From Cymbomonas tetramitiformis (lineage: Eukaryota > Chlorophyta > Pyramimonadophyceae > Pyramimonadales > Pyramimonadaceae), in NCBI GenBank assembly GCA_001247695.2, contig LGRX02027855.1, forward strand, positions 1 to 64,000: a stretch of DNA of 64,000 bases, in the 5' to 3' direction. This document shows positions 1 through 11,100 of the stretch, piece by piece; positions within the stretch are counted from its first letter, which is position 1, and the number at the start of each line of letters is the position of its first letter. The notes under the pieces are model-generated. The model was not told the DNA's origin. It searched no databases and saw only the letters and a list, made by a program, of their open reading frames with translations. The translations under genes and the position numbers were made by a program.

Positions 1-3000
1 AAAGGAAATGCTTCAAAACCCTGTAGGTTTGGACCCACAGGCCAGATATGTCAAGAAACAATATAGAGACAACATAGTACCCCCGGACACGGGTGAGTTT
101 CATTGGAAAGGAAATGGTAACCGAGATTCCATCTCTCTTATTCACATTACCAATATTGACTTAGAGGCCATGTCAATAAAATACACAGAATACAGTAACA
201 ATGCCAAAAACCCTAATGTCTTTGTCAGAATCGAAGGAACCAACAGTTTTCAATACGACTTTGAATATAGCATCACCGATGACGGTTGCATCCTAATTCC
301 AGCAGGTTCCATTTTGGAATATAATGATTATATGGACCCGCCCTCTTCTGTTCTTGCTAAAGTCGGTGATATTAACTCACACTATGATTACATCTCAGAC
401 AGACAATATGAGACCATTATTGCCAGAATGAAAAACAAAACTGCGGAAGAAGAAAGTGAATACAGCTGCCCTAGCGACTCGGAAGAAGAATCTACCCCCT
501 TCGCCGAAAAGAGCAATCAAATGGAGGATTATGATATGGCAAGCGATGGTTCCCTATTCGCCGGTAAAAAATCAGCATGCAGTGGTGCAGCATATGCCAT
601 AAAAAACTTTGACAACGGAATGCCACTTGTTCGGAAGATGAATATCCCCCCCTCAAGAACTTTCGCCGCCCCGGGGCTTCTTATCAAGGAAGATATCCAA
701 AACCCTAGTAGTACATCTGCTGAAATTGCGGGACTGAGATTCTTACTCGCAGAACAAAAAGAGAATCTCCTCAAATCCATGACTCCAATGGTACATGCCA
801 TTGACTCCATGGCCGCAATATCTGCTGTAACTAAGGATGGCAGATCTATGAGTGCTCGGGACAAACTACGTGAAGCTAATCGCAGAGATGTGCAGGCTGT
901 TCGCCTACTGTTAGAAGAACTTGGCTTCTACAGTGAAGGAGACCACAGTAAAATCATCCTTAAATGGATTAGGGGTCACAATAATGACAAAGTCCATGAC
1001 AGAGTGGACCGTACTGCTAAAAGAGCCTCATTCAGAGGGGGTTGCTCAGACATCTCCCGCTACGACCCTGCCGAGAAACTGCCCTTCTCATTATTCTTTT
1101 TTGAGGTCCCTATTTTAGGCGATATCCGTAGTCACATTAGAAGAATTCAACGTCTATCACACTATCATAATTGGAGATCTCTACAGTCTCAAGGGAAGTA
1201 CTTGAGAATGCTTAACGAGAATAACACCGCCCCCACTAAAGATATTTCCAAAATAACACCTAAAGCTTTCACCGCTTCTAGAAGCAGAGAACTCCCGGGT
1301 CTCCAAGCCTCTCCAGCACGTTTATTTAAACTGGGGAAAATCGGGACTGAAAACTGCCCCTACTGCCAACAGAATACAAAATGCACCTTCGAACACATCC
1401 AACTTGAATGCTCAGGACATAATAATAGTTTGCATAGTCTTAGAACAACCCAAGATGGCGAACTAAGGAAAATCATTGCTGAAGAAATCTCAGAAAAGCC
1501 CAAACTACTAAACCCTGGAAAAGGTACCACATACATCAAAACAGAGCCATCGAAACTTTTTCCACTTGCTGACCTAAGACAGGAAATGAAGGAGGAATTA
1601 TACTTACACGCTCTCCCGGAAGCTAGCATGTACCGTCCATCAAGTTCAAAAAAGAATACCATTGCTGTGACCGCTAAACCCGAAGTGGACCATGTTACGG
1701 GAACAATTAAATATCCCGAACTCCAATATGTTCAAAAGAAAGAGTTTTGGAAACTTTTGGCCCGGCACCGCCTTTCCAACAAAGCAGTCCCATGCTCACT
1801 TGCGGAGTACTCGAATAGGGCACACGATATTCACGAAGCACTCAATGCATGTAAGTTTGAATCGGGGGATCCTAAAAACTGCTACGCGATCAGAAGAAGC
1901 CTCTTAGATATTTTGGTGGATGACAGAAACCTTGACAAAAACGGCTGTGAACTTTTCTCCAACCCACTAAATGCCCACCCTAGAATTTACTCGAGAAGAT
2001 GCATACCCACCACTAGAATGAAAATAGCCCTCAGGCCCTTCTGCCATCATGGGAAAATTGGCTTTGATGGTCTCGCTTGGGATGCCTACGTGGACCCGTT
2101 AACAGGCATTGGCAGAATCGTTTACGGAAATCCCCCCTTCGATGGAAAGGATAAGGGCAAATCTTCGGCGGTTATGACTACCCTGGAAATGGGACATAAA
2201 GCGGCCAACACTGTCCCCGGATTTTCAGGAACATGGATTCTTCCGCTGTCTCCCAAAAACCAAAAAAGATGGTTCGACAAAGGTTTTAAACTTGTTTTCA
2301 GATTCCCGCATAGCACTATTCCATTTATCCCACATGGCTATTGGACGGGTGATGACCCCTACGTTCTTCCAGGTGGTGGATGCTATAAGGATGACTTTTC
2401 GGATGTTGTTATCATAGCTATAGACAGTGCACCCAGTGATACTCAACCAGCCTTTGACTGGAGGCCTACACAGAAAAAGATTGCCAGATGGTTCCTCAAC
2501 GTCCTTCCTAAGTCCAGAGTCACGAAGAAGAGGCTAGAATACACAGGAGTCAGCTCCGATATTTGGGATGAAGTTCTGAACGAAAGCGTCAAAGTGCTTC
2601 CTTCTTCGCTTTGCCCATGGCCCACTCAAGACCCTCCTTATCATCAGAGTGATATTGAGCCTTATTATGGTGGTCACCACGACACGACAATCACCAATGC
2701 AAATTCCAAGCCCTTCATAAACACCGTTAAATGGCCCAAAGTTCTCACACTCATGGGATACCTCCCTCCTCTTTTTGGTACTGTCCTCAACACGATAGGT
2801 GTTCCCCGTGGCAAGATTAAACCTCTTCTTAAAAAACTATCAAGAATTTGTAGACAACACACCAAAATTAGGCGAGACGTGTTTCTGTTAAACACCACCA
2901 CCACCTTAAACACTGACCCGCATACAGTTGACATCTCGAGCAGTGAAGCCATGACAGAAACAGAAGTTGTGCAACAATCAAACGACTTTCTTCAAACCCT

Positions 3001-3416
3001 CCCGCAATAATTCTCAAAAATTTGCAATAAAAGATGGTCCCGTGTCCTCCCAAGGGGAGGTCCCCCCTCCCTCCCCGCCACCCCCCCTCTCCCCCGCCCC
3101 ACCCCGAATTCCCCTTCCTCAACGTCTCCCAAAACCCCCACCTCCGACTCCTCTCCCTACCGGCCCGCATTCACCACCCTCCACTACCCGGCCATGGCCG
3201 GCTTCCCATCCTAGAGTTTTTTGCCTAGCACTTAGCTTTTTCTCTAGATGTCACCCTGCTGAAAAGTGGGTTGAGCCCCTTTGTGGGCGCGCTATAGCAG
3301 AGGGAGTAGCCCCTGGTGTTTTCACTAGCCTGCCTTACTTGCAGGGATACCGCACTCTCAGGACTTTGTCCCCTTTGCTAGCGTAAATGTTTTATTATTA
3401 TTATTATTATTATTCG
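1..3416 (+). mobile_element. Non-LTR retrotransposon, copy 1 (3' part) with ATT-repeat tail
   Basis: The coding region is followed by a ~380-bp 3' UTR with a long pyrimidine-rich tract (about 3060-3150). It ends in a run of ATT triplets (about 3390-3415). A 3' microsatellite tail instead of poly(A) is common among LINE-like elements. Two other copies in this window (3417-3650 and 51542-54516, both inverted) share the sequence, which defines the 3' end of the family. The 5' end is outside the window. Confidence 0.75.
2..3010 (+). CDS. LINE-type retrotransposon protein, C-terminal ~1000 aa: RNase H, zinc finger, NPPF methyltransferase-like domain (5' partial)
   Basis: The frame is open to the left edge, so the protein is probably truncated by the window; numbering below starts at the Met at position 8. 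Residues ~175-340 form an RNase H1-like domain with the catalytic acidic set visible: D180 in SDGS, E239 in SAEIAG, D266 in AIDSM and D334 in RVDRTAK, plus H324 in RGHNN. A C450-x2-C453-x9-H463-x4-C468 zinc motif follows, as in the tails of many non-LTR retrotransposon polymerases. Residues ~600-820 contain N708-P-P-F711, then a WILPLSP...WFDKGFKLVFRFP stretch. That order resembles phage-type N6-adenine methyltransferases. In retroelements this activity is known mainly from DIRS-like elements, so finding it after a LINE-type zinc finger is unusual. The methyltransferase call is inference from motifs. Reverse transcriptase and endonuclease would lie upstream, outside the window. The first ~170 residues are unassigned. 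Confidence 0.72.
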   Translation, partial: KEMLQNPVGLDPQARYVKKQYRDNIVPPDTGEFHWKGNGNRDSISLIHITNIDLEAMSIKYTEYSNNAKNPNVFVRIEGTNSFQYDFEYSITDDGCILIPAGSILEYNDYMDPPSSVLAKVGDINSHYDYISDRQYETIIARMKNKTAEEESEYSCPSDSEEESTPFAEKSNQMEDYDMASDGSLFAGKKSACSGAAYAIKNFDNGMPLVRKMNIPPSRTFAAPGLLIKEDIQNPSSTSAEIAGLRFLLAEQKENLLKSMTPMVHAIDSMAAISAVTKDGRSMSARDKLREANRRDVQAVRLLLEELGFYSEGDHSKIILKWIRGHNNDKVHDRVDRTAKRASFRGGCSDISRYDPAEKLPFSLFFFEVPILGDIRSHIRRIQRLSHYHNWRSLQSQGKYLRMLNENNTAPTKDISKITPKAFTASRSRELPGLQASPARLFKLGKIGTENCPYCQQNTKCTFEHIQLECSGHNNSLHSLRTTQDGELRKIIAEEISEKPKLLNPGKGTTYIKTEPSKLFPLADLRQEMKEELYLHALPEASMYRPSSSKKNTIAVTAKPEVDHVTGTIKYPELQYVQKKEFWKLLARHRLSNKAVPCSLAEYSNRAHDIHEALNACKFESGDPKNCYAIRRSLLDILVDDRNLDKNGCELFSNPLNAHPRIYSRRCIPTTRMKIALRPFCHHGKIGFDGLAWDAYVDPLTGIGRIVYGNPPFDGKDKGKSSAVMTTLEMGHKAANTVPGFSGTWILPLSPKNQKRWFDKGFKLVFRFPHSTIPFIPHGYWTGDDPYVLPGGGCYKDDFSDVVIIAIDSAPSDTQPAFDWRPTQKKIARWFLNVLPKSRVTKKRLEYTGVSSDIWDEVLNESVKVLPSSLCPWPTQDPPYHQSDIEPYYGGHHDTTITNANSKPFINTVKWPKVLTLMGYLPPLFGTVLNTIGVPRGKIKPLLKKLSRICRQHTKIRRDVFLLNTTTTLNTDPHTVDISSSEAMTETEVVQQSNDFLQTLPQ

Positions 3417-3650
3417 TGTTGAGGACAGTACCAAAAAGAGGAGGGAGGTATCCCATGAGTGTAAGTACTTTGGGCCATTTCACGGTGCTAATAAAGGGCT
3501 TTGAATTTGCGTTGGTGATTGTCGTGTCATGGTGACCACCATAATAATGCTCAGCATCACTCTGATGATAGGGAGGGTCTTGAGTGGGCCATGGGCAAAG
3601 CGAAGAAGGAAGTACTTTGTCGCTTTCGTTCATAACTTCATTCCAAATAT
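3417..3650 (-). pseudogene. Inverted fragment of the same retrotransposon (copy 3)
   Basis: The reverse complement matches positions ~2560-2795 of copy 1, in the C-terminal part of the protein after the NPPF domain. It begins exactly where the ATT tail of copy 1 stops and has lost its own 3' end there. The simplest reading is that copy 1 inserted in opposite orientation into an older copy 3, whose other half should lie left of the window. It is a relic and cannot encode a working product. Confidence 0.8.
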
Positions 3651-4160
3651 CCCTTCGGCGGGATACCGAAGGGAATGCCGTTTTGCGGATGCGCGCGGTT
3701 TCCCGCTTCCGCCATTCCCGCTTCCGCCACACGAAGCGGAGAATTCGAGATCTGCTTCCAGTCACCGAATATGTGCGGGGATGCTTCCTATCGTTCATGC
3801 TACCTTCTAGTAAACATTATTCCCTTCTAATATATCGCAAATACTTCAATTTCTTCACTAATCTACCCTGCTGCACTAGGTTTTTCACAGTGTTAATTAG
3901 GTCAAACGTTTGACCTACAAAGTGTCGCATTGCCTACGTCGTGGGGCATGTCGCATGGCCTACGTGGAGCGTACACATGCGTCGCATATCCAAGGAGCGT
4001 CCATTTATTTTATCTCCATTTGATCTGACGAACAGTTTTCAAATTTTGCCTACGTGGAACCAAAAAACGCGACGCAAGAGCGTCGCGGTCGCGTAGATGT
4101 TGGACAAAACATCGGCCCGTGCACACAGTCGCAGACAGCCGATTTATTCATCCTTAAATA
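3651..4160. other. Non-coding spacer with short palindromes
   Basis: No supportable gene. Position 3651 onward starts with a small hairpin (CCTTCGG...CCGAAGG, to ~3673). At 3899-3915 there is a palindrome around GTCAAACGTTTGAC. Several short direct repeats of GCCTACGTGG-like and GTCGCAT-like sequence lie between 3925 and 4060. These look like remnants of small mobile elements. Confidence 0.4.
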
Positions 4161-4723
4161 GAGAGGTTCCGCAAAAAGGCATCTTTTCATAATTCGGGAC
4201 CAAATCCCGGTGCCACGTCGGATTTTGTGTCGAGTCACTTCTTGGGTCCTGGCGTAATTCCAAAATGACGCCAGGGAATCTTTCAGTCTCGCAAAAAACG
4301 CGAAATCCATTTTTCGTGTGAAACAGTCCGCAGTCGCAAAGATTTCGAATGCTCTCGCGATATCGAATGTTGTAAATGGCAGCGACGGTCAATTCTCCGC
4401 AGTCTTTTGACTGCACTGCAGTAGCATGTGCACACCACATACAAACAAAAGAGCATCTTTTGGGAGCCAAAATCCGTCACATGCATGAAGCGCACGCGTG
4501 ATTTTCAATTTATATAAACAATTTTCATCCGAATTCGGGAGCGATTTCCCGAATTCGGACGATTTACAGTGTTAAGAAAAAACGGAGCCCTCAGTGTTAA
4601 TTTTCATTTCACGCGTAAGAATCTTTCCATAATTCGGAGCAAAATTACGCCAACGTCCGACGTGTCTGGTGAAATTGTCCACGTCACCCGTTTTTTGACC
4701 GAATTCGGCTTGCGGAACCTCTC
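4161..4723. mobile_element. 563-bp MITE with TA target duplication (Tc1/mariner-like)
   Basis: The terminal inverted repeats are GAGAGGTTCCGCAA at 4161 and its exact complement ending at 4723. Both ends are flanked by TA (4159-4160 and 4724-4725), the duplication expected for Tc1/mariner-group elements. There is no transposase ORF inside, so it is non-autonomous. The interior has several AATTCGG-containing inverted repeats, the best at about 4530-4559. The mariner assignment rests only on the TA duplication and could be coincidental with so short a site. Confidence 0.6.
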
Positions 4724-4734
4724 TAATCTGGTCA

Positions 4735-4791
4735 GACGCGATGCGACGCGACGCGACGCGATGCGACGCGACGCGACGCGACTCGCGTAAT
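4735..4791. repeat. GCGAC-type simple repeat
   Basis: Tandem GCGAC pentamers with occasional GATGC variants. Isolated GCGACGCGAC copies recur at about 4868 and 4950. This is an ordinary microsatellite; short spurious ORFs across it are repeat translations. Confidence 0.85.
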
Positions 4792-4969
4792 CTCAAAACC
4801 AGATTTAAGGACGGGCCTCTGCGTAGCGTGTTACGCAAAACGAAAAGATGTTTGTCCAAGCATCTCCGCGACGCGACGCTCTTGCGTAACCTGTGCGTAG
4901 CGTTTTACAGTTTTCCAACCAATCAAATCGCTGCGATCAAAAGTTACGCGACGCGACGAAATTTCATTT

Positions 4970-5488
4970 CAAGGATGCGCTTTGACGCTTTGGACGCGCC
5001 GGCGCGCCATATCTGGCGCGCTTGACCCCTTTTGAGAGCCCACACGCCCGCCAGCGCTGGCGGGGGAGGCATGCCCGCGGCGCGCTGCCGCCGCGGCGCG
5101 CTATCGCTCCATCGAAATCGAGGCGCTCCGCCAGCGGCGCTGGCTCGTTCGCCACGCCAGCCCCACGCCATCGCCATCGCAACGGGCCACCCTTCGCTTG
5201 TCACGCCATGTCACGCCCCACGAGACATCAACGAAGGCATTTTCAGGGTAGAAGGGGGTCGATTACGGACGGGAGGGGGGCTGCCCCTCCCTCGAAACTC
5301 TCCCCACGACCCCTCTATCTCGCCAAGGGCGCCGGCACGCTGGCGCCCCAATTTAATCCAGGCGCTGCGCCAGCGTTGGCGGCACCCCAAAAATTCAGGC
5401 GCCACGCCAGCGCCGTGGCGCGCCACCACGCTGACAAAAACTGCGCGCCACGCCACCGCCAACGCCAAAAATCCAATGCGCATCCTTG
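4970..5488. mobile_element. 519-bp MITE with 8-bp target duplication, copy A
   Basis: The inverted repeats CAAGGATGCGC (4970) and GCGCATCCTTG (ending 5488) bound an extremely GC-rich interior full of GCCAGCG/CGCTGGC inverted motifs. The flanks are TTTCATTT and CTTCATTT (7 of 8 identical), consistent with an 8-bp target duplication as made by hAT-group transposases. A second copy in opposite orientation sits at 47353-47858 and confirms the boundaries. No transposase is present. Confidence 0.85.
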
Positions 5489-5567
5489 CTTCATTTGACC
5501 CAAACGGGACTGAGACGACTGAAAATGAACCGATTCGGCTTGTAGCTATTACAGTATAAAGACAGTC

Positions 5568-5639
5568 AAGGGGAATAGAAATAAACTATTTTTTATTTCT
5601 AGTAAAGTAAAATAGTATCTAGTTTATTTCTACCCCTTG
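5568..5639. repeat. 72-bp hairpin element
   Basis: CAAGGGGAATAGAAATAAACTA at one end pairs with TAGTTTATTTCTACCCCTTG at the other, around a 31-bp AT-rich loop. It could be a very short foldback MITE. No target duplication is obvious. Confidence 0.6.
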
Positions 5640-6825
5640 ATTACAGTACGAGTAGCCTTTAGCGCAGGCGAGGGCGACCCAAAGTGTGTTTCAAGGTCTG
5701 TATTGGACTTTTGTGGAACTGCTCTGCTATGATAGACACAAATGTGGAAGTAAACGATATGTAAATCTTGACTTGTGCTTGCACGTAGTTTACACTGGTA
5801 CTCGCCATCGCCTACAAAGTTGTGCAAACGGCACTCGACTGTCACATCCTATGGGTTGTGTACGCTCAGCTATACTGCGTTGATTCAACATAATACTCCG
5901 CTTCTCCCGGCCGTGCGGATGAAAAAAATCAATTGAATAAGCAATTTGGCTGAATCTCAAGATGAGTGTGGACAAAAGAAAGACATGTGCGTGCCTATCT
6001 ATTCTACTTGCGCTTCCATTTTCTTTTTTGGGGCGCCGGACTTGTGGGGGCAAACAGTTTTGTGCGGTCAGTTGGGCGTTTTTGCGGCACCGGGAAGTAG
6101 AGGGCTGGAGACTTTCTGGGCTGTGGGGTTTCGGGGGGGGGCCTCTCGCTCTTCACCCCGTTAGCGCATTTTATGTCAACGTACCTTTCAGATTGCGGTT
6201 AAGTGGAGGCTTAGAGGCGTCCTTGCCCTCTAAACGCCTCGATCGCTTCTGTCGACTGCAGTCTCACACATCCAAGGCTCTGCTCGTCCGCCATTTAAGC
6301 TCTGTTTACAAATCGAAGTCCAAATCCGCAATGCAGTTCGAATTTCCTGCTGGTTTCTTTATTTCGCACGAGGCGCTTCTCGCGATACCGTGTTGGTTGC
6401 AAGGATGAGGGTCAAATTTTCGTCTGAGGTGCCCGATAGGGCTGCTTCGTTCCAGACAAACGCCATCGCGTCCCCTACCGATACCGCAGCAACTTGCACA
6501 CTTCCGGCACTATTAGCTGAGCGCACCTTGACCCCGATGAAAGCCTAGAATCCTCGCGGGATGGGGAGCTAATCTTGCACTTGTGTGTCTTATGAAGCGC
6601 CGTGCTGATTCTTGCATCTGCTTCGTTTCCCAAAAGCCACGCCGGTCCTGCTTTTTGTTCCTGATGCGGCCTACACGATACTACTCTGCCCAGCTCCTTT
6701 CCATTACCGTTGGCCGGCAGGGCAAAAGCTCAGCTCGTGCACCTGGCTTCATAATTCAGGAAGCGAGAGGGCCCTCTGGCTCCGAGCTGACGTGTAACTT
6801 TTCATCTTCTTGTCCTCCACGACAG
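5640..6825. other. Region upstream of the giant gene; no secure coding exon
   Basis: A plus-strand open frame at 5962-6408 starts with a Lys/Arg then hydrophobic stretch that could mimic a signal peptide. It has no recognisable domain and no clear splice partner. Upstream exons or the promoter of the giant gene probably lie here, but I cannot delimit them. Confidence 0.3.
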
Positions 6826-8106
6826 AGTCGTCGCAGAAAAGGAGGCACGCGGCGGCTGGCCTTGAAGGTTCGGGCCGTCAAGATGTCTACGGAAGGAGTC
6901 TTCTCGATGTCGGCGCGGTTCCTCAAGGTGGAGGAGAATCGAGGCCACGTGGAAGTGGAGGTACCTTTGAACCCTGACCTACCTCTCACTGAAATCCGCT
7001 GAAGAGCTAGCGCGGTGCTTCACCAGCTTGCGAAATGGCGCACAGTTTGGCTGTGAAAGAGGCAAGACTGCTTCAGAGCGCACTTATTCCTTCCATGCGC
7101 CGCGGCCCGCGCGTGGATGATGCGCGCCACCTTAGACGTTGTGTTCTTACGCAAACCTCCATACACGAGCTCTTACCGGCATCATTCTACACCTGCCGAC
7201 CAACGGAAATAGGTTGTCACATTCCAGCGCCGCTATCCACTGACATTATCCAACCAGCCAGGGTGAACCGGGATTTTGCCCTCGGGGCGTCTGACCTAAT
7301 CGCGGCGCGGGCTCTTACGGCGCAGGTCCGTCGCGGTGAAGGCGACGCTCCCGCTCAAGTGGAGTTTTACTACCAGGACGTCTCCGCCGTGTCCGGGCGA
7401 GACTATAAGGTGCACCCTCCCCCGCCCGTGTGGCACCTCCTGAGCTCGCCAACGCTGAGCGCCATCACTGGCTTTCCCGAAAGTTCGCCGAAGTGACTCC
7501 GCTTTCGGCATTGCTCCTTGCCACCCGCGTGGCAGTTAACGGAAGAAATCTGCTGCCGCTGCCGTCCGCGCGGCGCGACGTTATGTGGGCCTCCAGGGCC
7601 TAACTAGCCGGAACTAGGTCATATCCCAGCGTTCTTTGCGGTAAAGCATTTCGCTGCGTATTTGGCCGCGATATCTGCTCATGTTCCCAGCAGGTGCCAG
7701 TTTCTGTGCCGTAGCGGGTACCACGTTCACATCCTCTCGGTTGAACAAGGGGCTGGCTGCACCTTCACACCCCGTCCGGTGCCGGGAGTCCAGCACCCTG
7801 CGTCATGCCGTTGCATACTCAGGTATCGAGTGCATGTGTGGGGCGGTTGGCGGATGGCCGCAGGGGCCACGCTCCCGCATCCTGGATTTCGAGTTTGGCG
7901 AGAAAGTGAAGATAATTGATATCCAAATTCTGGACAACCCCATAAAGAATGATGATAAGGTTTTCAAGGTGGTGCTAAAGAAGGCCACCGGCGGACAGCT
8001 GAAGGCCCCCACACTCGCCTCCCGCGACCCTCTGTCAACCACGGTAAAGGTAGTCGACGACGAGATTCAGACGGCTGAGCGTTTATTCAGCTCACGGGGA
8101 TTTCAG
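6826..8106 (+). other. Calx-beta domain block (three exons)
   Basis: Exons 6826-6960, 7326-7409 and 7864-8106 join in phase 0. They give the Calx-beta pattern: an aromatic-x-x-EN start (FLKVEENRGHVEVE), a central VEFYYQDVSAVSGRDYK, then DFEFGEKVKIIDIQILDN and a closing VVDDE. This beta-sandwich is known from Na/Ca exchangers and integrin beta-4, where it binds calcium, and is frequent in algal membrane proteins. Here it precedes a membrane block, so it probably lies on one face of the membrane as a calcium-responsive or adhesive module. Confidence 0.75.
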
Positions 8107-11100
8107 GTGGGTGTGCGGGCGCGGCACCTCCCGACACAAAGCAGCTTTGAGGGGGTCACCCGAGGGGCCCTGGCGTGGGTGCCGGAGTGGGCAAGTCCGT
8201 CTTTTGCCTGACTGATTGGGACTTGAATCATAGTCTTGTGCAAGTTGCATGGTATGAATGATTGGACATTGACCAAGCTCTTGGGCCTTCGGGTGCTCCT
8301 CGCGTTTCTAAGTGTGGGAGGGGGTCACCTGTAGGGCCCTGGCGAGGGTGTGGGAGGGGGTCACCTGTAGGGCCCTGGCGTGGTGTGGGAGGGGTCACCT
8401 GTAGGGTCCTGGCGAGGTGTGGGAGGGGGTCACCTGTAGGGCCCTGGCGAGGGTGTGGGAGGGGTCTAGAGGGGTGTGGGAGGGGGTCACCTGTAGGCCC
8501 TGGGCAGGGTGGAGGTCACCTGTAGGGCCCTGGCGAGGGTGTGGGAGGGGTCACCTGTAGGCCCTGGCGAGGGTGTGGGAGGGGGTCACCTGTAGGCCCT
8601 GAGGGTGTGGGAGGGGGTCACCTGTAGGCCCTGGCGAGGGTGTGGGAGGGGGGTCACCTAGTAGGGTGTGGAGGGGGTCACCTGTGGGCCTTGAGCGGAG
8701 TCCAGTGAGAGGCGCAGATGGATATTCGTTACGGGGTCCTCTAGGATATGAGCGCAGAGAGCTGGGGTCCCCTAGGATTAGAGCGCAGAGTGCTGGGGTC
8801 CCCTAGGATTAGGAGGGCAGAGATAGGCTGAAGGGGCTGCGAGGGATAGCCTGAAGGGGCTGCGAGGGATAGCCTGAAGGGGCTGCGAGGGATAGCCTGA
8901 AGGGGCTGCGAGGGATAGCGTGAAGGGGCGGTGAGCCTCGGCGGCACCGCGGAGCGCCCGGGCTCCACCCCAAAGCTCCTTGAATGTCGCAAGAGCCTAC
9001 CTCGGGACGCAAGCAGCTTGACGGGCATTATTAAGCAAGGGCCGGTGGGGTGGGCGGTGGAGGGAGCAGTTTTTGTCCGTCCTTTACACGACCTATGCCC
9101 TCTTTGGCACGGACACCGCGCTCATCACAGCCCCTGCCACTGCCGGTGGGTTCCCGCAACCTCACAGAGCCTGAGGGCTCCGCGGCACTCTTGTGCAGCT
9201 ACTTACAGTTTCAGTATGAAGTGAATAAGCCATGTGGATTCTAGCTGTGCGCCCTGCTGAAGGCCGCCTGCCCTGCCCCGAGCGGGGATGCCCTCGCCAC
9301 CTCCGTCATTCTCTCTCGTGTCAGCCAAGCAGGAGGTCACCAATTTACTCGACAGGTTCACAGCACTTTGCAGAGTCGTATCCCATGCTCGTTTGTAAGC
9401 TCTCTGGAAGTGAGGTTGATACGGGACTAGAATAGGAGAAGTAAGGAGCAAGCTAGAGAGGTCGCGAGAGGATCCCAGACCTACATTCCGCCGAAAGAGG
9501 CGGGCTCGATGGCTCCCGATGCCCACAAGATGGCAAGCATATCAGGAGGGGACAGAGGGAGGCAGCGCGGCGAGGCCCGCAAGTTGCTTCAGGGAGGGCG
9601 GCAAGCAGGAGCATCACTGAACCCACCAGCTGCACCGTCAGGCTCCAGGGTGCAGATCCAGTCTTTCCACAAGCAAGATACCCTGCCGAAGTGCATGCAA
9701 CGCCATATCAGGGCTCGCACTAATCGGATTGCAATGGGCTGGTGTGGAGTTTGCTGCTTGGCCTTGTTTCTCGGTTTGGACTCTGTCGTTCGGGTACCTG
9801 GAGTGGAGGGTGGGTTCCGTGGTGGTGGGGCGCTCTCGGCGCTGCTGTTTCCGCCACGTGTGCTCGCTCTCAACGTGGCCGTGTGGGCAAGCCTCGCAGA
9901 TGATGTGATCGGATACGTCACCATCTCGTGCGTGGCATTTTTCTGCATCGAAATCGTGCTCACCGTCGCAGTGCAGGTGCGTCTCTCCTCTTAGATGCGT
10001 GGGACACCTGGCGCCGCATGGTACACTGTTCCTGTTGCAGCGAGCAACCCGGTCATTCCTCGGGTGAGGGTGTCAGAATCGTTGCCTTGCGCTCTACTCC
10101 AGATGCGTGGGTGTCGCCGCGCAATGGGTACGCTCGACCGATAGCAGCGAGGGTACCTTGAGGCATTGGCCGACTCGGCTTGGGCGCTCCAAGCAGAGTG
10201 TGCTCACGCCTGAGCGTTGTGTGGGAAGGCGATGATTTATTTACGGGAAGTCAAAACAAAATCTAAGATGTGCCGCATCACGGTTGCGGTCGCCGGCCAG
10301 CGCCCTTCGTCGCTGGAAAGATGGATTCCCGCTTTGGTGCGTCAAGCTGGGGCTACATGCCCTCGCCCTTGGAATTGTCTGTGACTAATGTGTGTGTGAT
10401 GTGGGCATCCCTCGCTTGCCCGGCGCAGGGGTGGAAGTACTTCAACACGGTGATGTTCTACATGGACCTCATTGCGATGATTGCGCTGGTGCCGTCCATC
10501 CCGGCCGTGGCCGAGCTTATGTCCGGTGCAATGGGTGGGGTGAGCAGTACAGGTTTGTACGCTCGAGCTGCCTTAGTGCCACGTAGGGAACATACGCCTT
10601 TCGCGTTTTGGCGCCCTGAGAGATACTTCAGTTTTAAGACAGGCGACCTGCTCTCCCCCCCTTGTGGCTGGGCGGTTGCGGCCTGCTCCACCTGCTTCTG
10701 TTTTCAGTCTCCGATGACAGGAGGCCGCCCACACAGCATTTGCGGCTTCTTGCCCGGCACGAGAGGGCGCTGCCCACGTGGCGCTTCAGGCCTCCGTCAG
10801 CCGGAAGGGAAATCAAATGGGAACCTGCAGGACCCACTATGTGTAGTGATGACCCCCTCCTGTCTTTTCTGTGCAGCTGACATTGACCGAGCGGGCGCAG
10901 CCATACTAATGTTCACCTGTCGCATCAAATCGATGTATACAAATGGATTTACACTAATGTGCCTCTGTCGCACCACAATGATTTATTTAAAGATGTTTGC
11001 CAGGTACCATCGCTCGAGCAGGCCGTGCAGCTAGGGCAGGTAGCCGAGCTGGCCGTACCATCAAGCTACCCAAGCTTATTGGCAAGGTGCGCCGATACGG

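Noticed and set aside
4940..5560. Arg/Ala-rich ORFs at 5 kb and 47.5 kb
   Set aside because: They are translations of the GC-rich MITE, occur in many frames and are mirrored in the inverted copy.
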